Shown here piece after piece: positions 1-11,869 of a stretch of 64,000 nucleotides of DNA (position 1 is the stretch's first letter; each line of letters begins with the position of its first letter). The stretch spans positions 57,681,338 to 57,745,337 of the forward strand of contig NC_063452.1 in the NCBI RefSeq assembly GCF_020379485.1. Reading direction: 5' to 3'. A program made the position numbers and the translations under genes. The notes under the pieces were generated by a model that was not told the DNA's origin, searched no databases, and was given only the letters and a program-made list of their open reading frames with translations. This stretch comes from Brassica napus. Lineage: Eukaryota; Streptophyta; Magnoliopsida; Brassicales; Brassicaceae.

Positions 1-521
1 TTTCTCATACTTTATACTGATCACTAACTGAATCATATCCGAAAAAACTGTTTGCGTCCTTTCTTCTGGTTCTGACTCTAGGTAAAGCTATGGACTTACC
101 CGTGGTCGGGTTAACTATGAACTGTTCTTGACCATATCCAGTACATAGTAAGCCATTCACGTAATGGGCAAGATACACATGATTTGGTAATGGACATGAT
201 GAGCGTGAGAGGAAAGACGATGAGAAGAAATACCAATCTTCCTTTTCGAAATATCTTTCTTTTCCATACTGACCATTGAAAGCCATAAGGAAACGAGGTT
301 GAGACGAACAAGAGCCAAGCGGGAAAGATTTGATAAATTCTCGACTGCCGATGATGGTAGCCCATAACTTGGATACTAGAAGAAACCTAGCTACGGATTT
401 CACAGGCAATCTCCCAAAAATCTCTATCACCAAGTCTAGAGGGAGTACATTAAAAGGTGCTTGAGGTTAGTGGAGTAGTGGTCACGTTGGTTTTATACGT
501 TTTGCTGCGTGTGATCATCAT
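1..521 (-). pseudogene. F-box protein, copy I, 5' part, damaged start, runs off the left edge
   Basis: Reverse-strand reading gives an F-box (GRLPVKSVARFLLVSKLW) followed by the start of an F-box-associated domain (QEQFIVNPTTGKSIALPRV, FGYDSVSDQYKV). It is closely similar to the intact copy at 10272-11459. Such proteins are substrate receptors of SCF ubiquitin ligases. The ATG matching the intact paralogue lies at 519-521, but that frame stops after about 23 codons at 450-452. Four extra bases between the leader and the F-box shift the frame. The open F-box frame has no upstream ATG and could only start inside or after the F-box. The 3' half lies outside the window. It is probably a pseudogene, though a read-through or alternative start cannot be excluded. 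Confidence 0.8.
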
Positions 522-525
522 CTAT

Positions 526-640
526 GCTTGTTTCTAAACCCTAAAATATATTTTTCTCTCCGCCTACTCTTTGCTTTTCTGTTTTCTCTACTCTCTTTTC
601 TCTTTTAAGGGAGAGGTGTGTAAGTTAAACAATCTTATAT
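526..640 (-). promoter_or_regulatory. Upstream region of F-box copy I, homologous to that of copy II
   Basis: The CT-rich block here (tttgcttttctgttttctct) matches the block just upstream of the intact F-box copy at about 11460-11600. The homology resumes at 1669-1790, where it matches 11600-11700. The two halves of one ancestral promoter region are therefore separated by an insertion. Confidence 0.55.
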
Positions 641-649
641 TCGCGCCTT

Positions 650-1653
650 GCGCGAGATAAACATTATATATATAAATTATTTTATGTATTATATGTTCTT
701 ACATATTATGAAATAATAAATATATATTGAATAATTAAAAGTCAGTAACTATTACATATATAATTAAATTGGTGCGAATGTATAAATCAATTTTATTAAT
801 CCAAACAATTTTTTAAAAATTTTGATAGGATATGTAATTAAATTTAAATGATATTAACATACATAGTATATTTTTAATATTAATGTCTATTAAATGATGC
901 TTTCCACTCATATGTTTTTCTTATCATGTGTATCTTTAATAGCAAAAACTTTAAATTACTGATAACAAATTTTCATTGTGGGATTAATAATTTTAGTAAT
1001 TTATAATTTTAAAAATTTTATCAATGTTAGTTCAAAACTTTTATCAAAAACAATTATTCAAAGTAAATTTTGAAATTAAAATATTTATTTATTCAATATG
1101 GTTTATAGTTTAATTTAGAATGATATATATACATATATATTTTAAATCTTAATGATTAATTAAATTAGACTTTTATTTAAATGATTTTGTAATCATTTGT
1201 ATTTTGTCATAACAAAAATTTTAAACCATGGATCGCAAAATTTGAATGTGAGACTTTTAACAGTTTTAGTAATTTATAGTCGTTTTTTAAAATTCAAAAT
1301 ATAACATATACAGAAAAATCTAAATTTTTATAATATGGTTATTGTGATTTTTTTAAATTATTTTAATAGTTTAAAATTAAACAAATTTGATAGAAGATAC
1401 ATTATTTTTTTATCAGATCTTTATTATTCAAAATCATTAATTGTCATATATACTTTAGCCACATTAGGCAATTCCGTAATCTTTATTTAAGGAAATAATA
1501 AATGACATTAATAATAAATTTATGGTTAGTTTAATAAAAAACTTATCATATAATTAGATGTACCAACATATTTTTCTAATAATTCTAAGAATCATCCTAG
1601 TGATGACACGTGACTACAAAAAGTAGTTGTAATGTTTCACAAATAATATATGA
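650..1653 (-). mobile_element. Helitron-like element in the F-box copy I upstream region
   Basis: This AT-rich segment interrupts sequence that is contiguous upstream of the paralogue at 11.5-11.7 kb. Its left end holds a short GC palindrome (cgcgccttgcgcg), like the 3' hairpin of the reverse Helitron at 12547-14077. Its interior shares long similarity with that element, for example the stretch around aaaattcaaaatataacata. The right end reads ...atatatGA followed by T, which fits a reverse-oriented 5'-TC terminus. The CTAG terminus is not preserved. It has no coding capacity and is non-autonomous. Confidence 0.55.
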
Positions 1654-1949
1654 TATATATATATATATATATAGGTCTTGGTTAAAAACCTTAGATTAGA
1701 TCTAACCCTAGTAAATCTCTCTAGCTCCAGACACCAAAAGCGCTAAATTAAAAAAAAAGGTTGCTATATAGACATGTCGATTAGCACCAAACCCGGAGCC
1801 ACCCTCTTAGTCTTATAAAATATTGGATATGAACTTAATTATATGAATCCATAAACAAATTGGGCTTAAATTCATTTGGGTTGGTTAGAGCCAACCCGAC
1901 AATTTAAAATTGTATTTTTAGAAAAGATAATATCTCGCTTTTTTGTGCG
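1654..1949. other. Intergenic, no gene seen
   Basis: It contains a short (TA)n run at about 1653-1672 and, to about 1790, the outer half of the F-box upstream homology. The rest is AT-rich with no recognisable coding. Confidence 0.6.
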
Positions 1950-4325
1950 TAAATTATGTTGTTTAAATCAATAAAATATATAGGTTTTTGGTTTATTACA
2001 TCCGATTTGATTTTACTCACGAAAGAGTATGCTATATTTATAGTAATTAATTTTGTTAATGAGTTTCACAAAGTTTCAATGTGGGACATTTCCACTTTAT
2101 AAATATATCTCAAACACATTTAATGCGTTAACACTTATACAGATTTCAGTATAAATTATTTCTTAAAATCTTGAGTATATATAATATTCTAAATTTTGTT
2201 AGATCCAAAAAATCTTGTTAACCATAGTTTATATTATATTTTTTATTTTTAGAATATTAATAAGGAAACAAATAGCAAGAAAATAGAGAAATATGTTTAG
2301 GGATTTATGTTCTTAAATATCCAAAATACTCTTAATGAATGACACAAATTTTTTCTTTACAAGTTTCATATAAATGTGTAAAATATTTGTAAATTCATAT
2401 TTTTTTTGTATGTTATTAAGCTTTTATTCAAATGTGGGAAAACACTTGGCATTCAACTTGTAGAGATTTGTTCATATGTTTTACATGGTGACAATATTCT
2501 CCTCGTTAAACTCAAAATTTTGGCCAAATTTCCAGTTTTGCAGCGCTGGAAAACGCTAATGGGGACAACCTACAGCGATTTTGGCTACTTGGCACAATAA
2601 ACCGATAAAAATGTTAACGGTCAATTTAATATAACTAAACATTATTACTCGGATTAATTACCTAAGAGTAATAATTTTTTTTTGTTTAAATCCAACCAAA
2701 AGATATGGTTTGAATTTTTACGGCTCATTTGATGCTACTCAAACAAAAAAGCATGCTATATTTATTTTATTGATAAGATTTACAAAGTTTCGATGTGAGA
2801 TATTTACACTTCGTATATATAAAGATCTCAAATATATTTAATGATTATAGATATTTCTTACATAAATTATTTCTTAAAATCTCGAGGATATATAATATTT
2901 TAAATCTTGTTAGGTCAATAAAATCTTGTTAACCATGATTTATATTATATTATTTATTTTTAAAAATATTAATAATGAAACAAATAGCAAGAAAATAGGG
3001 AAAGTGGTTTAATTTTTTAGAACGTCCGAATTACCTTTAAAGAATGACATGATTTTTCCTCTTTAAATTTCATATAAATGTGTCAAATATTTGTAAGTTC
3101 ATATTTTTATATATATTAAAATTTAATTCAAAAAACGGGAAATCATTTTGAGTTCAACATTTTAGAGAGTTGTTCATGTTTTCATATGGTGACAATATTC
3201 TTCTCGTTGAATTAAAAAACTTGGCCAAATTACCGGTTTTGCAGATGGAAAACGCTAACAGGGGCAACATACCGCGATTTTGGCTATTCGGCACAATAAA
3301 TCGATAAAGATTTAAACAATCGATTTGACATAGTTAAACACTATTACTCGGATTAATTGCTGAAGTGTATTAATTTATTTTTATTTAAACCTAATAAAAA
3401 AGATAGGCTTTGGGTTTTCTACGGTCCGTTTGATTTTACTCAAGCAAAAGAACATGCTATATTTATTGTTAACCATTCTTGTTGATGAGTTTCACGAGAC
3501 ATTTACACTTTATATATATAAAGATTTCAAATATATTTAATGCTTATAGAGACTTCTTGCATACATTATTTCTTAAAATCTCGAGGATATATAAAATATT
3601 CTAAATCTTATTAGGTCAATAAGATCTTGTTAATTACGATTTATATTATATTATTTATTCTTAAAATATTAATAAGGAAATAAATGACAAAAAACTAGGG
3701 AAATATGTTAGCTGGTTTAATGTTTTAAAACCTTCAAATTACCATTAATGAATGACACGATTTGTTTTTGTAAGTTTCATATAAATGTTTCAAATATTTG
3801 TAAATTTATGTTTTTATATATTATTAAAATTTAATTCAAAATGCAGAAAAACATTTGGAGCTCAATGTTTTAGAGAGTTGTTCATGTTTTTTTACATGGT
3901 TACAATATTCTCCTCTTTGAACTTAAAAAAATTGGCCAGTTTACTGGTTTTGCAGCCAGAAAAACGCTAAAGAAGGTCACCCACCGCGATTTTGGCTACT
4001 CTACACAATAAATCAATAGAGATTTAAACGGTCAATTCAACATAACTAAATGTTATTACTCGACTGATTATCGAAAAATAGTGACAATTTTGTTGTTTAA
4101 ACCCAATAAAAAATAGGCTTTGGGTTTACAGCGGCCCGTTTGATTTTACTCAAACAAAAGAAAATGTTATATTTATACTAATCATTTTTATTGATGAGGT
4201 TCACAAAGTTTAGATGTGGTACATTTACCCTTCACATATATAAAGATCCGAAATATATTTAATTGCTTATAGATATTTTATGTACACATTATTTCCTAAA
4301 ATCTCGCGAAAATATTAATAAAAAA
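1950..4325. repeat. Tandem repeat array, about 700-bp unit, three full copies and a partial fourth
   Basis: The landmark TTTGAT(TT/GC)TACTCA recurs at about 2006, 2728, 3429 and 4139, giving periods of about 722, 701 and 710 bp. A second landmark, acaatattct, recurs near 2490, 3190 and 3900, followed each time by ttggcca and later cgattttggct. Copies are clearly diverged, with indels and many substitutions. The fourth stops near 4325. Short open frames inside (2406-2600, 3785-3970) are not conserved in frame between copies, so coding is unlikely. It could be an old satellite-like array or a tandemly duplicated transposon interior. Confidence 0.8.
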
Positions 4326-5084
4326 AACTAAATTAAATACATGATGCTGTATCAAACAGAGAAATTAGCGCCAACCGGACTACAATTAGGAAAATGCGGT
4401 TTAATGCCAAACCATTAAATAGTTTAAGTGGAAAAGGCACGGAAAGTTCTAATTGTCCTTAATAAAAAAGATGACAAGGCTAATCTTTATAAATAATCAC
4501 AATACTAAAAGCAACATATTCTGTATTCAAAGAACGCCACGTCATCAAAAATATTCGTCCAATCAGATTTTTTTTTTGGGCTTAAAGTTTACGTTTGGGC
4601 TTTATGACCAACAAGATCATTTTTTTGTGCTTAAAGTTTACGATTGTGTTTAAGTATGGGCTTTATACTATTAAAACATAAACAATACATTGATCTAACA
4701 TTGTTCTCTTATTTAAGCCCATTCCTATAAATCCTTTTATTTTGTTTCGGGTATATTTAAAAAAAAAAAAACCTAGCCGCCATCACAAGCGGACGCAGAG
4801 AAAGAAAAAAAAGTCGTCTAGCACCACCGCCTCTTTTCTACGTCGTATCTTATCTTCCTCTCCTCTCCATCAAGCAGGAGTCGTAGCCCAATCCGTTGGA
4901 GATCCGTTGCTGTTGCAAATTTACGCCGTTAGACTCCGTGAAACCCTAATAAGAAGCAAAACAAAGGTTGTTACTTTTCAGACAAGGCAGATCCATTTCT
5001 CCGTTGTCTGATTATATATTTTCTTTTCCACAAACACAAACGGACAATTCTCTATTAAAAAAGAAGCCTAGGGGATTTTCCAGA
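4326..5084. other. Upstream region of the pyruvate kinase pseudogene
   Basis: AT-rich sequence. From about 4790 it becomes like a 5' leader, with purine-rich then CT-rich blocks, running up to the pyruvate kinase start at 5085. A tactattaaaac motif near 4668 resembles a Helitron 5' terminus, but no partner end was found. Confidence 0.4.
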
Positions 5085-5720
5085 ATGGCGTACGTGAAAG
5101 TTGAACAAAATATTAAGAAAGGAGCGGCAAAGACTAAGATGGTGTGGACACTTCGAGCAGCGTCTAGATCTGTTGAGATGATAGAGAAGCTTCTCGAAGC
5201 TGGTATGAACATAGCCCGATTCGATTTCTCTGAGGGGTCTCACGCACACCACCAAGAAACTATCAATAATCTCAGAACCGCCATACGGAACACTGGTATC
5301 CTCTGCGCCGTCATGCTCGACACAAAGGTCCATACTTTTGTCTCTCTCTTTGTTGTGTGTTTATAAAAAGTACTCCCCATCATGGCGAGGAAAGCCACTT
5401 ACGCCTGAGACCCCAAAGTAAAGGCTATCATTATCACTGCCAAGGCTGCGGTAAATCTTGTGGCCAAGTGCAGGCCAAGCGTTCCTGTTCTCTTGGTTGT
5501 TTCGATGTCGGAGTCCTTCAAATGGTCGTCTCATGTGGCCAGTCATGGCTTGGTGTTCCGTGGGATCCTTCCGCTGATGGGGGCGGATTCGAAAACGATT
5601 GGGGACATGATTAGTTTCGGTGTCCAAGTCGCAAAGAAATAGGGAATCTGTAATGCTGGAGATTTAGTGGTGGCGCTCCGCGTCCTCAATCTCCTCCAGC
5701 CTCTGCATGTTCAGTACGCG
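5085..5720 (+). pseudogene. Cytosolic pyruvate kinase pseudogene, middle missing
   Basis: The first part (5085-5327) encodes the N-terminus of plant pyruvate kinase: TKMVWTLRAASRSVEMIEKL, then AGMNIARFDFSEGSH and AVMLDTK. The usual N-F-S-H signature, whose Asn and Ser help bind potassium, reads D-F-S-E. At AAG|GTCCAT an intron donor seems to begin. The second part (about 5390-5695) encodes the C-terminal domain (KAAVNLVAKCRPSVPVLLVV, FRGILPLMGADSKTIGDMIS), with in-frame TGA at about 5406 and TAG at 5641-5643. Roughly 350 residues of the barrel and active site are absent. The family converts phosphoenolpyruvate and ADP to pyruvate and ATP; this copy cannot. Confidence 0.85.
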
Positions 5721-5829
5721 CTTTTAGTTTAGTCTCCTCTATTTTTATAATTGATATTTCAGACGTGTTGGAAACATGTCTGTGTTATCCATCGTGTATA
5801 ATAAAGTCTAATTCCTATAAATTACATAA

Positions 5830-6045
5830 GAGCATGATTAACCCCACCTCTTAAGTGGGTCCCACAATTTTCTCTAAAACCACCTCTTCCTTCTCTTCTC
5901 CAAGAGGCAAGTTTGGTGGGTTCTTGTACTGTTTGAGGGCCCCACTAACACGTGGCTGCCCGCGATTGGTTCGTTTTTAATTAAAAAAAAATAAAAATAA
6001 AAAAAAATAAGAACCCAAATGGGGTTTTAAGGGTTAATGGTGCTC
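5830..6045. mobile_element. MITE, PIF/Harbinger-like, TAA target duplication
   Basis: Ends GAGCATGATTAACCC and GGGTTAATGGTGCTC form a terminal inverted repeat, flanked on both sides by TAA (5827-5829 and 6046-6048). It is 216 bp and non-coding. On the reverse strand the interior contains cgaaccaatcgcggg and a CACGTG-containing stretch. That interior is shared with the elements at 48209-48442 and 59783-60006. Confidence 0.8.
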
Positions 6046-6069
6046 TAAGTGTGCTATTATTAATTATTA

Positions 6070-6096
6070 CTAGAGCTTAACCCGCACGTCCGTGCG
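6070..6096 (-). mobile_element. Helitron 3' terminus, reverse orientation
   Basis: A-CTAG at 6069-6073 is followed by a short palindrome GCACG-TC-CGTGC. On the reverse strand this is a hairpin about 10 nt before CTAG-T, the Helitron 3' signature. The matching 5' TC end was not found before the next Helitron at 7253, so the full extent is unknown. Confidence 0.5.
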
Positions 6097-7252
6097 AGTG
6101 TTTATTTTAACTTGTAAAATCATTATAAACCATTGGTAATTACTGTTTGTATAAACTGTGGCAAACATTATTAGATTTTTGTTGGATTGTTAATGTGTTG
6201 AGTGAATTTTTTAACACAAATAAATGATTAGTAATACATTTATCTATTAATTATTTTGTTTTATTAGTTTCGTTGTTAATTTTATATTGTACCCATACCA
6301 CAGTATTTAAAATGCTGAAATTATTAATTACATATATATATTATATTATAAATGGAGTACATATTTTTGGACAATAAAAATGTAATATTAAAGAGAATCA
6401 CGTTTGGATTTCAAATTAATTATGCTTGATTATAGGGAATATAATTAATAAAGTTAGATTTGGAGTGGGTCACGTTTTATTATAACAAAATCCACAGGAA
6501 AGATAATTGTTGTATTGATTAATCATTTGTTTTAAATACAGTGGCATAGACTTGTAATTATTTAGGAAAAATTAGGGTTAAATACTAAATGTACTTCAGT
6601 TTTAATAGATTAGAAGATTATCTATGTGGTTTACAGATCTTGAACAATGACTTGCAACTCATAAGTGAAATCAGAATCACTTGCATCAACACCTTATATT
6701 AAGGGAGGGTTACTTTGCAAAAAATTCTAGAAGAATTATGAAATTTTGAGATTCTATTGTTTTTGGTTTGTGAATTTTTAAAATCTATACTCATAGTAAC
6801 TTTGAGAATATCATCTATACCCATAAATTTTTTGAAATCAATGTAATAAAATATATCCACATACAAAAACTCAAATTGAAGAATGAAATAATAATATACA
6901 AAGCACAACTTTAACATAATGCAATTCAAAACTTAAAAAATAGAAAAAAATATTAAAAATTTAAAATAAAAATTGTAAAAATAGTTTTAAAAAGCACTTT
7001 CGAATTAAAAAAAATATTTCGAAAATAATAATTCAATTTTTTTTACAAAAATTCAAATTTAAAACATATATTTCGAAATTATATAAAAAATATTTTTTTA
7101 TTATTTATATATCTATAAAGTAAGATGTAGAAATTAAATTTTTTGGTCATTTTATTTCTTGAGATCTTTTTGTGACAAAAACGTTTTTAAAAGTTGTTTA
7201 AGAATTGTCTTAATTCAAATGATTTTCTTTCCTTTTTTTCTACCACCATTAA
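6097..7252. other. AT-rich intergenic stretch, no gene
   Basis: No recognisable protein similarity. It is very AT-rich, especially 6930-7130, which has homopolymer runs. It may be the body of the Helitron whose 3' end lies at 6070. Confidence 0.5.
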
Positions 7253-9621
7253 TCTCTACTATATAAAATGAATTAAATTGAAAGATTTCTAGGCATGACA
7301 CATCACAAAAATATTCAGAACCAATTAAACTGCCATGTCACCAATCCAATCTCTCTTTCTTTTTCTTACGCTTCTTCTCCCTCTCCAACAACAAATCTTC
7401 GCCGGTTTATCGACACCTCTCTATCTTCCCTACTCTCCACAACCTCGCTATATAACAGTGTCTAGGTTCAATACATATAGAACTTTCACAACCCTAATCT
7501 CCATGGCCTCTGATCTCCATTAAGCCATTGTTCCTCTGGTGCAGCTAAATTTATGCAGCTTTATTTTTTGAGTTTTGGGGAATGAAATTCTGGCTTCAAT
7601 TTTCTTCTTGCGCTACTCATGGGCCACATGTGAGAGAACCACCAGCTACGCGGTCTCAAACTCGGTCCAAAGCAACGAAGCCTGTATCAACTTTCGAAGG
7701 GCTGATAGCCGAAAAGACTTTCCTACAGTATCAATCAGTGGTAGAACGTTTTGTTCGTGTATCTGTTGGATTTGGAGACGAAGATGGAGAATCAAACACA
7801 AAGACTGGTGGCGCTGGGATGGAGAGGTTCTCATACGTGTCTTAAAAAGAAGGATGGGCTGCTATTCCATATATATAGTATGCATCACTTTCTAAGCGTC
7901 TGAAATTATTGTAATTTAAGCGTCTTTCTCTACTTATCTTCTTTAGTGGTGATGATCTCTTCTTATTACAGATGATATTTCGGATAACAGGTCTAAGTCG
8001 ATTGATATTCAGTCACTAAGGTCCCTCCATTGTTCCTTTGTCTTTCATGGTATGCATTATTTCTCAATGAGATGAGGAGAAGAGGTTGGTCCCCTCAAGA
8101 AGATACACTTCTGTAGTTCTGTGTGAGTTAGACATTTTTTATACAAAAGGTTTATAGAGTCTGTATATCTTTTTGGTTGACTATATATATATTTTTTTGT
8201 TTTTGGTTAAAGTTTTGGTTGATTATCATATGTTTAATTCACTGATCCACTTATCTTGGTTCTTTATCTTACGAGCCATTTTTGAATTGGCTTAAAAAGG
8301 CAGAGGTATGTGTTACAAAAACAAAAGGCAGAGGAATAAGAAAATATAGTATTTTGTTTGATGACCAGAATAAACACAGTAGTTAATAATATAGCTATTG
8401 AATATTTTTGAAAAACAAATCAAATTTTTAAACAATAACAGTTTATTTATCGGTTTAAAAGGTTTAAGTATACTGGACAAATAAAACTATGTTATCAGTT
8501 GTTTATTTTTAAATCTGTTATATAAATGTTTTGGATCACCAAAATTCCAAACACATTTATGATAAATTTTTTTCATATCAAAATAGTTAGAAAATTAATA
8601 ACTAACATCTGATGAAGATAAAAATAATAAGAATTGAAAATTATTATTTTAGTTTTTGGAATATATAATTGTTTTGGATCACTAAAATTCAGACACATTT
8701 TTACGACAATACTTTTTGTCATAGCATAATAGTAAGAAAATTAATCTTTAACACTCGACATAGATAAACAAAAAAAAACTGATGAATAAAAGTGTTTTGA
8801 ATGCTACGTTTTATATTGCTTCTGAGAAGAGAGGATTTTACTTCCGGGAGAGGGAGAAGAACAACAGAATATATTCCAGTTGCACAGTCCTATGTTTCTG
8901 TTTTTAAGAGAGAAACACACAAAACTATCTTCACAAGATGTAAGCTACACTTTTTTATTAATCTTCTAAAACATTATCCAAGTGGCTGCATATAAAATGA
9001 CTCAACATTTCATATACTTATTGAGAACCCGTCACGTATTTTCAATGTTTGCCTTAAGTAACAATGTTTCCCTCTCAACAAAACTGAGTATAGCTCATTT
9101 CTTCTTAATTTGCACCACAAATCTTCCAATGATATATCAATCAGCCCCAAAGAAAGAAAGAAGTGCACTTTCTATTACGACTGTCTACTAGAACAAACGG
9201 ACATACTTTCGGATGTATTACCTTCAACTTAAGAAAACAAACAAGATGCTCGATCGTTGGATGTAGTATTAAGCTCAATGGGTTCAAGATTTCTATAACA
9301 TTATTTCATCTCATAATGAATATTACTTCTTAAAGTTACACTGCTAACATGCTTTCTTATTAATTTTGTTTTAATAATTCTCCAAATAAAACCATAAACC
9401 CCTCAGATTATGTATGGTTTATTTCTTACTCTTTCCAATTAAATTTAAAATGCTTAACTGTAAACATTAATAAAGAAGACAACAAAATCAGATATATTCT
9501 AAGCTCAAATTCTGTAGGTTTTTTCGAACAAAATTGTCAAACGATATCATATATTTATACTAAATCTTAAAAGAAAATTATATAACCACAAAATCCGCGC
9601 GTAGCGCGGACACGGATCTAG
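7253..9621 (+). mobile_element. Helitron with complete termini, 2.37 kb, non-autonomous
   Basis: It starts TCTCTACTATATAAAATG directly after host A (7252). It ends with a perfect 6-bp stem hairpin CCGCGC-GTA-GCGCGG (9595-9609) and then CTAG (9618-9621) before host T. This is the canonical Helitron layout with insertion between A and T. It encodes no Rep/helicase. Gene-like segments lie at 7335-7860, and an exon-like border ttattacag|atgata lies near 7971, so captured host DNA is plausible. Confidence 0.85.
7335..7860 (+). pseudogene. Unidentified coding-like cargo inside the Helitron
   Basis: I do not recognise this sequence. An ATG frame at 7335-7523 begins with a hydrophobic, signal-peptide-like N-terminus (SLFLFLTLLLPLQQQ). 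It is followed at 7582-7845 by a frame containing TFEGLIAEKTFLQYQSVVER and an acidic stretch. Base composition is more balanced than the surrounding element, which suggests captured exon sequence. No continuous gene can be built. Confidence 0.3.
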
Positions 9622-9639
9622 TTAGAATAAAAATCCAAA

Positions 9640-10271
9640 ATGTTACATGTTCTAATAGTACAGATATTGTTTTAATATTCCTGATTTGAACTCTAGCTGT
9701 AGCCCGGTACAAGGCGGTAGCCATCCTCAGGATTCCGGTTACTTTGAGAACGGGATTGATGAGAAAACGCTTGTACCTCAGATTTCATTCAAAGCCCGAA
9801 GCGGGCCTCTCCAGTACACAATGATGGAGGCAACAATGTTGCAAGCATCAGAATCAGGGATACCTCCGAGAGATGTGGCTTTGCAGAACACAAGACTAGG
9901 CTAATGTTAGGTCGAGTTCGATAACTGTGCTCTGGGTAGAAGAGATTACCGTAGATTGGTGCCTTTGGTGACAACCATCGCAAACATGTAAAGTTTTTGC
10001 AATGCAATGATTTGGTTATTTGTATGCTTTTCAAGAATCAATGTTTTTGTGTGTGAATAGTTTGATGTTGTAGAGACTTTACTTGTATGTTCACGTTTAG
10101 TGGAGTCCAGACATTCAACAACGTAAGATTTATTTGTTACCACTTTTATAAATCACAAAGCAAGCAAATACAGTGGTTTTAGAAAAGATGGTGATCATAG
10201 TTTATGAAATAACACTAATCAAAAAGATAAACAAAGTGAAGGTATCAGACATCATGAACTGTCGACATATT
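9640..10271. other. 3' flank of F-box copy II, with an unidentified GC-richer segment
   Basis: 9690-9950 is GC-richer and holds a 72-codon open frame (9686-9904), not recognised. The part from about 10040 to 10200 is the 3' flank of the F-box gene. It recurs at about 18175-18380 and 18920-19130 next to the broken F-box copies, as does the block near 9650-9700 (again at 17400-17460). Confidence 0.5.
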
Positions 10272-11459
10272 CTACAAAAACCGAACACTCTCTATGCAAT
10301 CCGAAAAAAATATTCCTCTCACATAATTACGCTTTATGAAGTCATTGTCTTCGTTTCCTTCGGCCTTAACTTTTCTAAAGGTATCAGTGTAGTGGTTGTA
10401 AAGGCCAACATAGACATCATAAGAATTGTAATAGTATGGTACCAAAATAAACTCACCCGTCTGAGTGATGCCTTTGATGGATACAGACGAAGGAGAATGA
10501 AATAAACTCTTCCAAGGTTCAACGCTGAAAGTAAGTTTCTTCAACCATTTACGTTCTTCAGCATTTTGATCCATAACCCACACATCAAACGTGTGTGTGG
10601 TTTTAGTGGTTATTGCTACTTTGCCTTCGAAGTTTAAAATCACAACATGGCTAAATTGATTCTCATTTATTAGAATCTCTGGGGACACTCCAGTAACAAG
10701 ATCAAACTTGTCACACCTCGAATCAAAACTCACTAAGCTGAGTTGCGACAAATTAGCAGTGCCCGTTTTAGCCATATAATATATAACCCCATCTATGCAC
10801 ACACCGCTAGAACAAGGACAATGAGGAATGCTACATTCTACCATTCTCCATGATCTTTTCTTAGCTCCCAATGTGAATATTTGATGCTGGGACGACGGTC
10901 CAAGAAAATTAGGACCATTATGTGCTTCCGACATGCACAATACTTTATACTCATCACTAACTGAATCATATCCGAAAAAACTTTTTACTACCTTTCTTCT
11001 GGTTCTAACTCTAGGTAAAGCTATGGACTTACCGGTGGTCGGGTTAACTATGAATTGCTCTTGACCATAATCAATGCAGAGTAAGCCATTCACGTAATGC
11101 GAACGGTACACACGAATTGGTAATGGACATGATGAGCGCGAAATGAAAGCGGACGAGAAGAAGTACCAATGTTTTTTTTTGAGATTTCGTTCTTCAGTTT
11201 TATCTAGACCATTGAAGGCGATTAGGAAGCGAGGCTCATGAGAAGAACAAGATCCAAGCGGGAAAGATTTGATAAAATCTCGACTGCGGATGGTGGTAGC
11301 CCATAACTTGCATACTAGAAGAAACCTAGCTATGGATTTCACAGGCAATCTCCCAATAATCTCCATCAGCAAGTCCAGAGGGAGTACATCATAGCTTGAG
11401 GCCTGTGGATTAATGGTCACGGTGGTTTTATTCTTTTTGCTGCCTGTGGTCATCATCAT
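10272..11459 (-). CDS. F-box protein with F-box-associated domain, copy II, intact
   Basis: A single-exon reading frame of 395 residues starts at ATG 11459 (three Met codons in a row) and ends at TAG 10272-10274. The F-box spans residues 24-64 (LPLDLLMEIIGRLPVKSIAR, then CKLWATTIRSRDF). It is followed by an F-box-associated interaction domain of the plant type from about residue 95 to 350 (QEQFIVNPTTGKSIALPRV, FGYDSVSDEYKVLCM, CPCSSGVCIDGVIYYMA, then the conserved W/FILVPY region). Length fits this large plant family. The F-box should bind SKP1/ASK in an SCF E3 ligase, and the C-terminal domain should select an unknown substrate. It is the only intact member of a local array of four. From memory, Arabidopsis has F-box genes near RGP2, so the array may be ancestral. 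Confidence 0.9.
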   Translation of the reverse strand: MMMTTGSKKNKTTVTINPQASSYDVLPLDLLMEIIGRLPVKSIARFLLVCKLWATTIRSRDFIKSFPLGSCSSHEPRFLIAFNGLDKTEERNLKKKHWYFFSSAFISRSSCPLPIRVYRSHYVNGLLCIDYGQEQFIVNPTTGKSIALPRVRTRRKVVKSFFGYDSVSDEYKVLCMSEAHNGPNFLGPSSQHQIFTLGAKKRSWRMVECSIPHCPCSSGVCIDGVIYYMAKTGTANLSQLSLVSFDSRCDKFDLVTGVSPEILINENQFSHVVILNFEGKVAITTKTTHTFDVWVMDQNAEERKWLKKLTFSVEPWKSLFHSPSSVSIKGITQTGEFILVPYYYNSYDVYVGLYNHYTDTFRKVKAEGNEDNDFIKRNYVRGIFFSDCIESVRFL

Positions 11460-11476
11460 ATGCTTGTTTCTTAACC

Positions 11477-11516
<40 letters not shown>

Positions 11517-11707
11517 TCTCTTTGCTTTTCTGTTTTCTCTACTCTTTTTTTTTTTTTATGTTTGAGAGGAGGAGCCTAGGTGAAACAATCTTATATATAG
11601 GTCTTTGTTAGAAACCCTAGATTAGATCTAACCCAAGTAAATCTCCCTACCTCCGTACACAAGAGGCTTTAAATTAAAGAAAAAAAAGCATGCCATATAT
11701 GCATATA
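11460..11707 (-). promoter_or_regulatory. Upstream region of F-box copy II
   Basis: It contains a (TA)n microsatellite at about 11477-11513 and a CT-rich tract. It is homologous to 526-640 plus 1669-1790 upstream of copy I. Confidence 0.5.
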
Positions 11708-11869
11708 TCTATACTATTAAAGCAAAATTCCTCTTTAAGATTTTGCTTTTAATTTGCTTTAGATATTACAGATTCTGCCATTGCCATATAATTATAATTA
11801 TATTTAATATATTAATAATGCCTATTAATAATTCATATTAATTGTTGAACACGTGATTTTGAATCAAAA

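Noticed and set aside
2406..2600. 64-codon frame inside the tandem repeat
   Set aside because: The equivalent positions in the other repeat units carry indels and stops, so the frame is not conserved.
4742..5011. Lys/Arg-rich open frame before the pyruvate kinase start
   Set aside because: It lies in a purine-rich leader and has no homologous features; low-complexity composition explains it.
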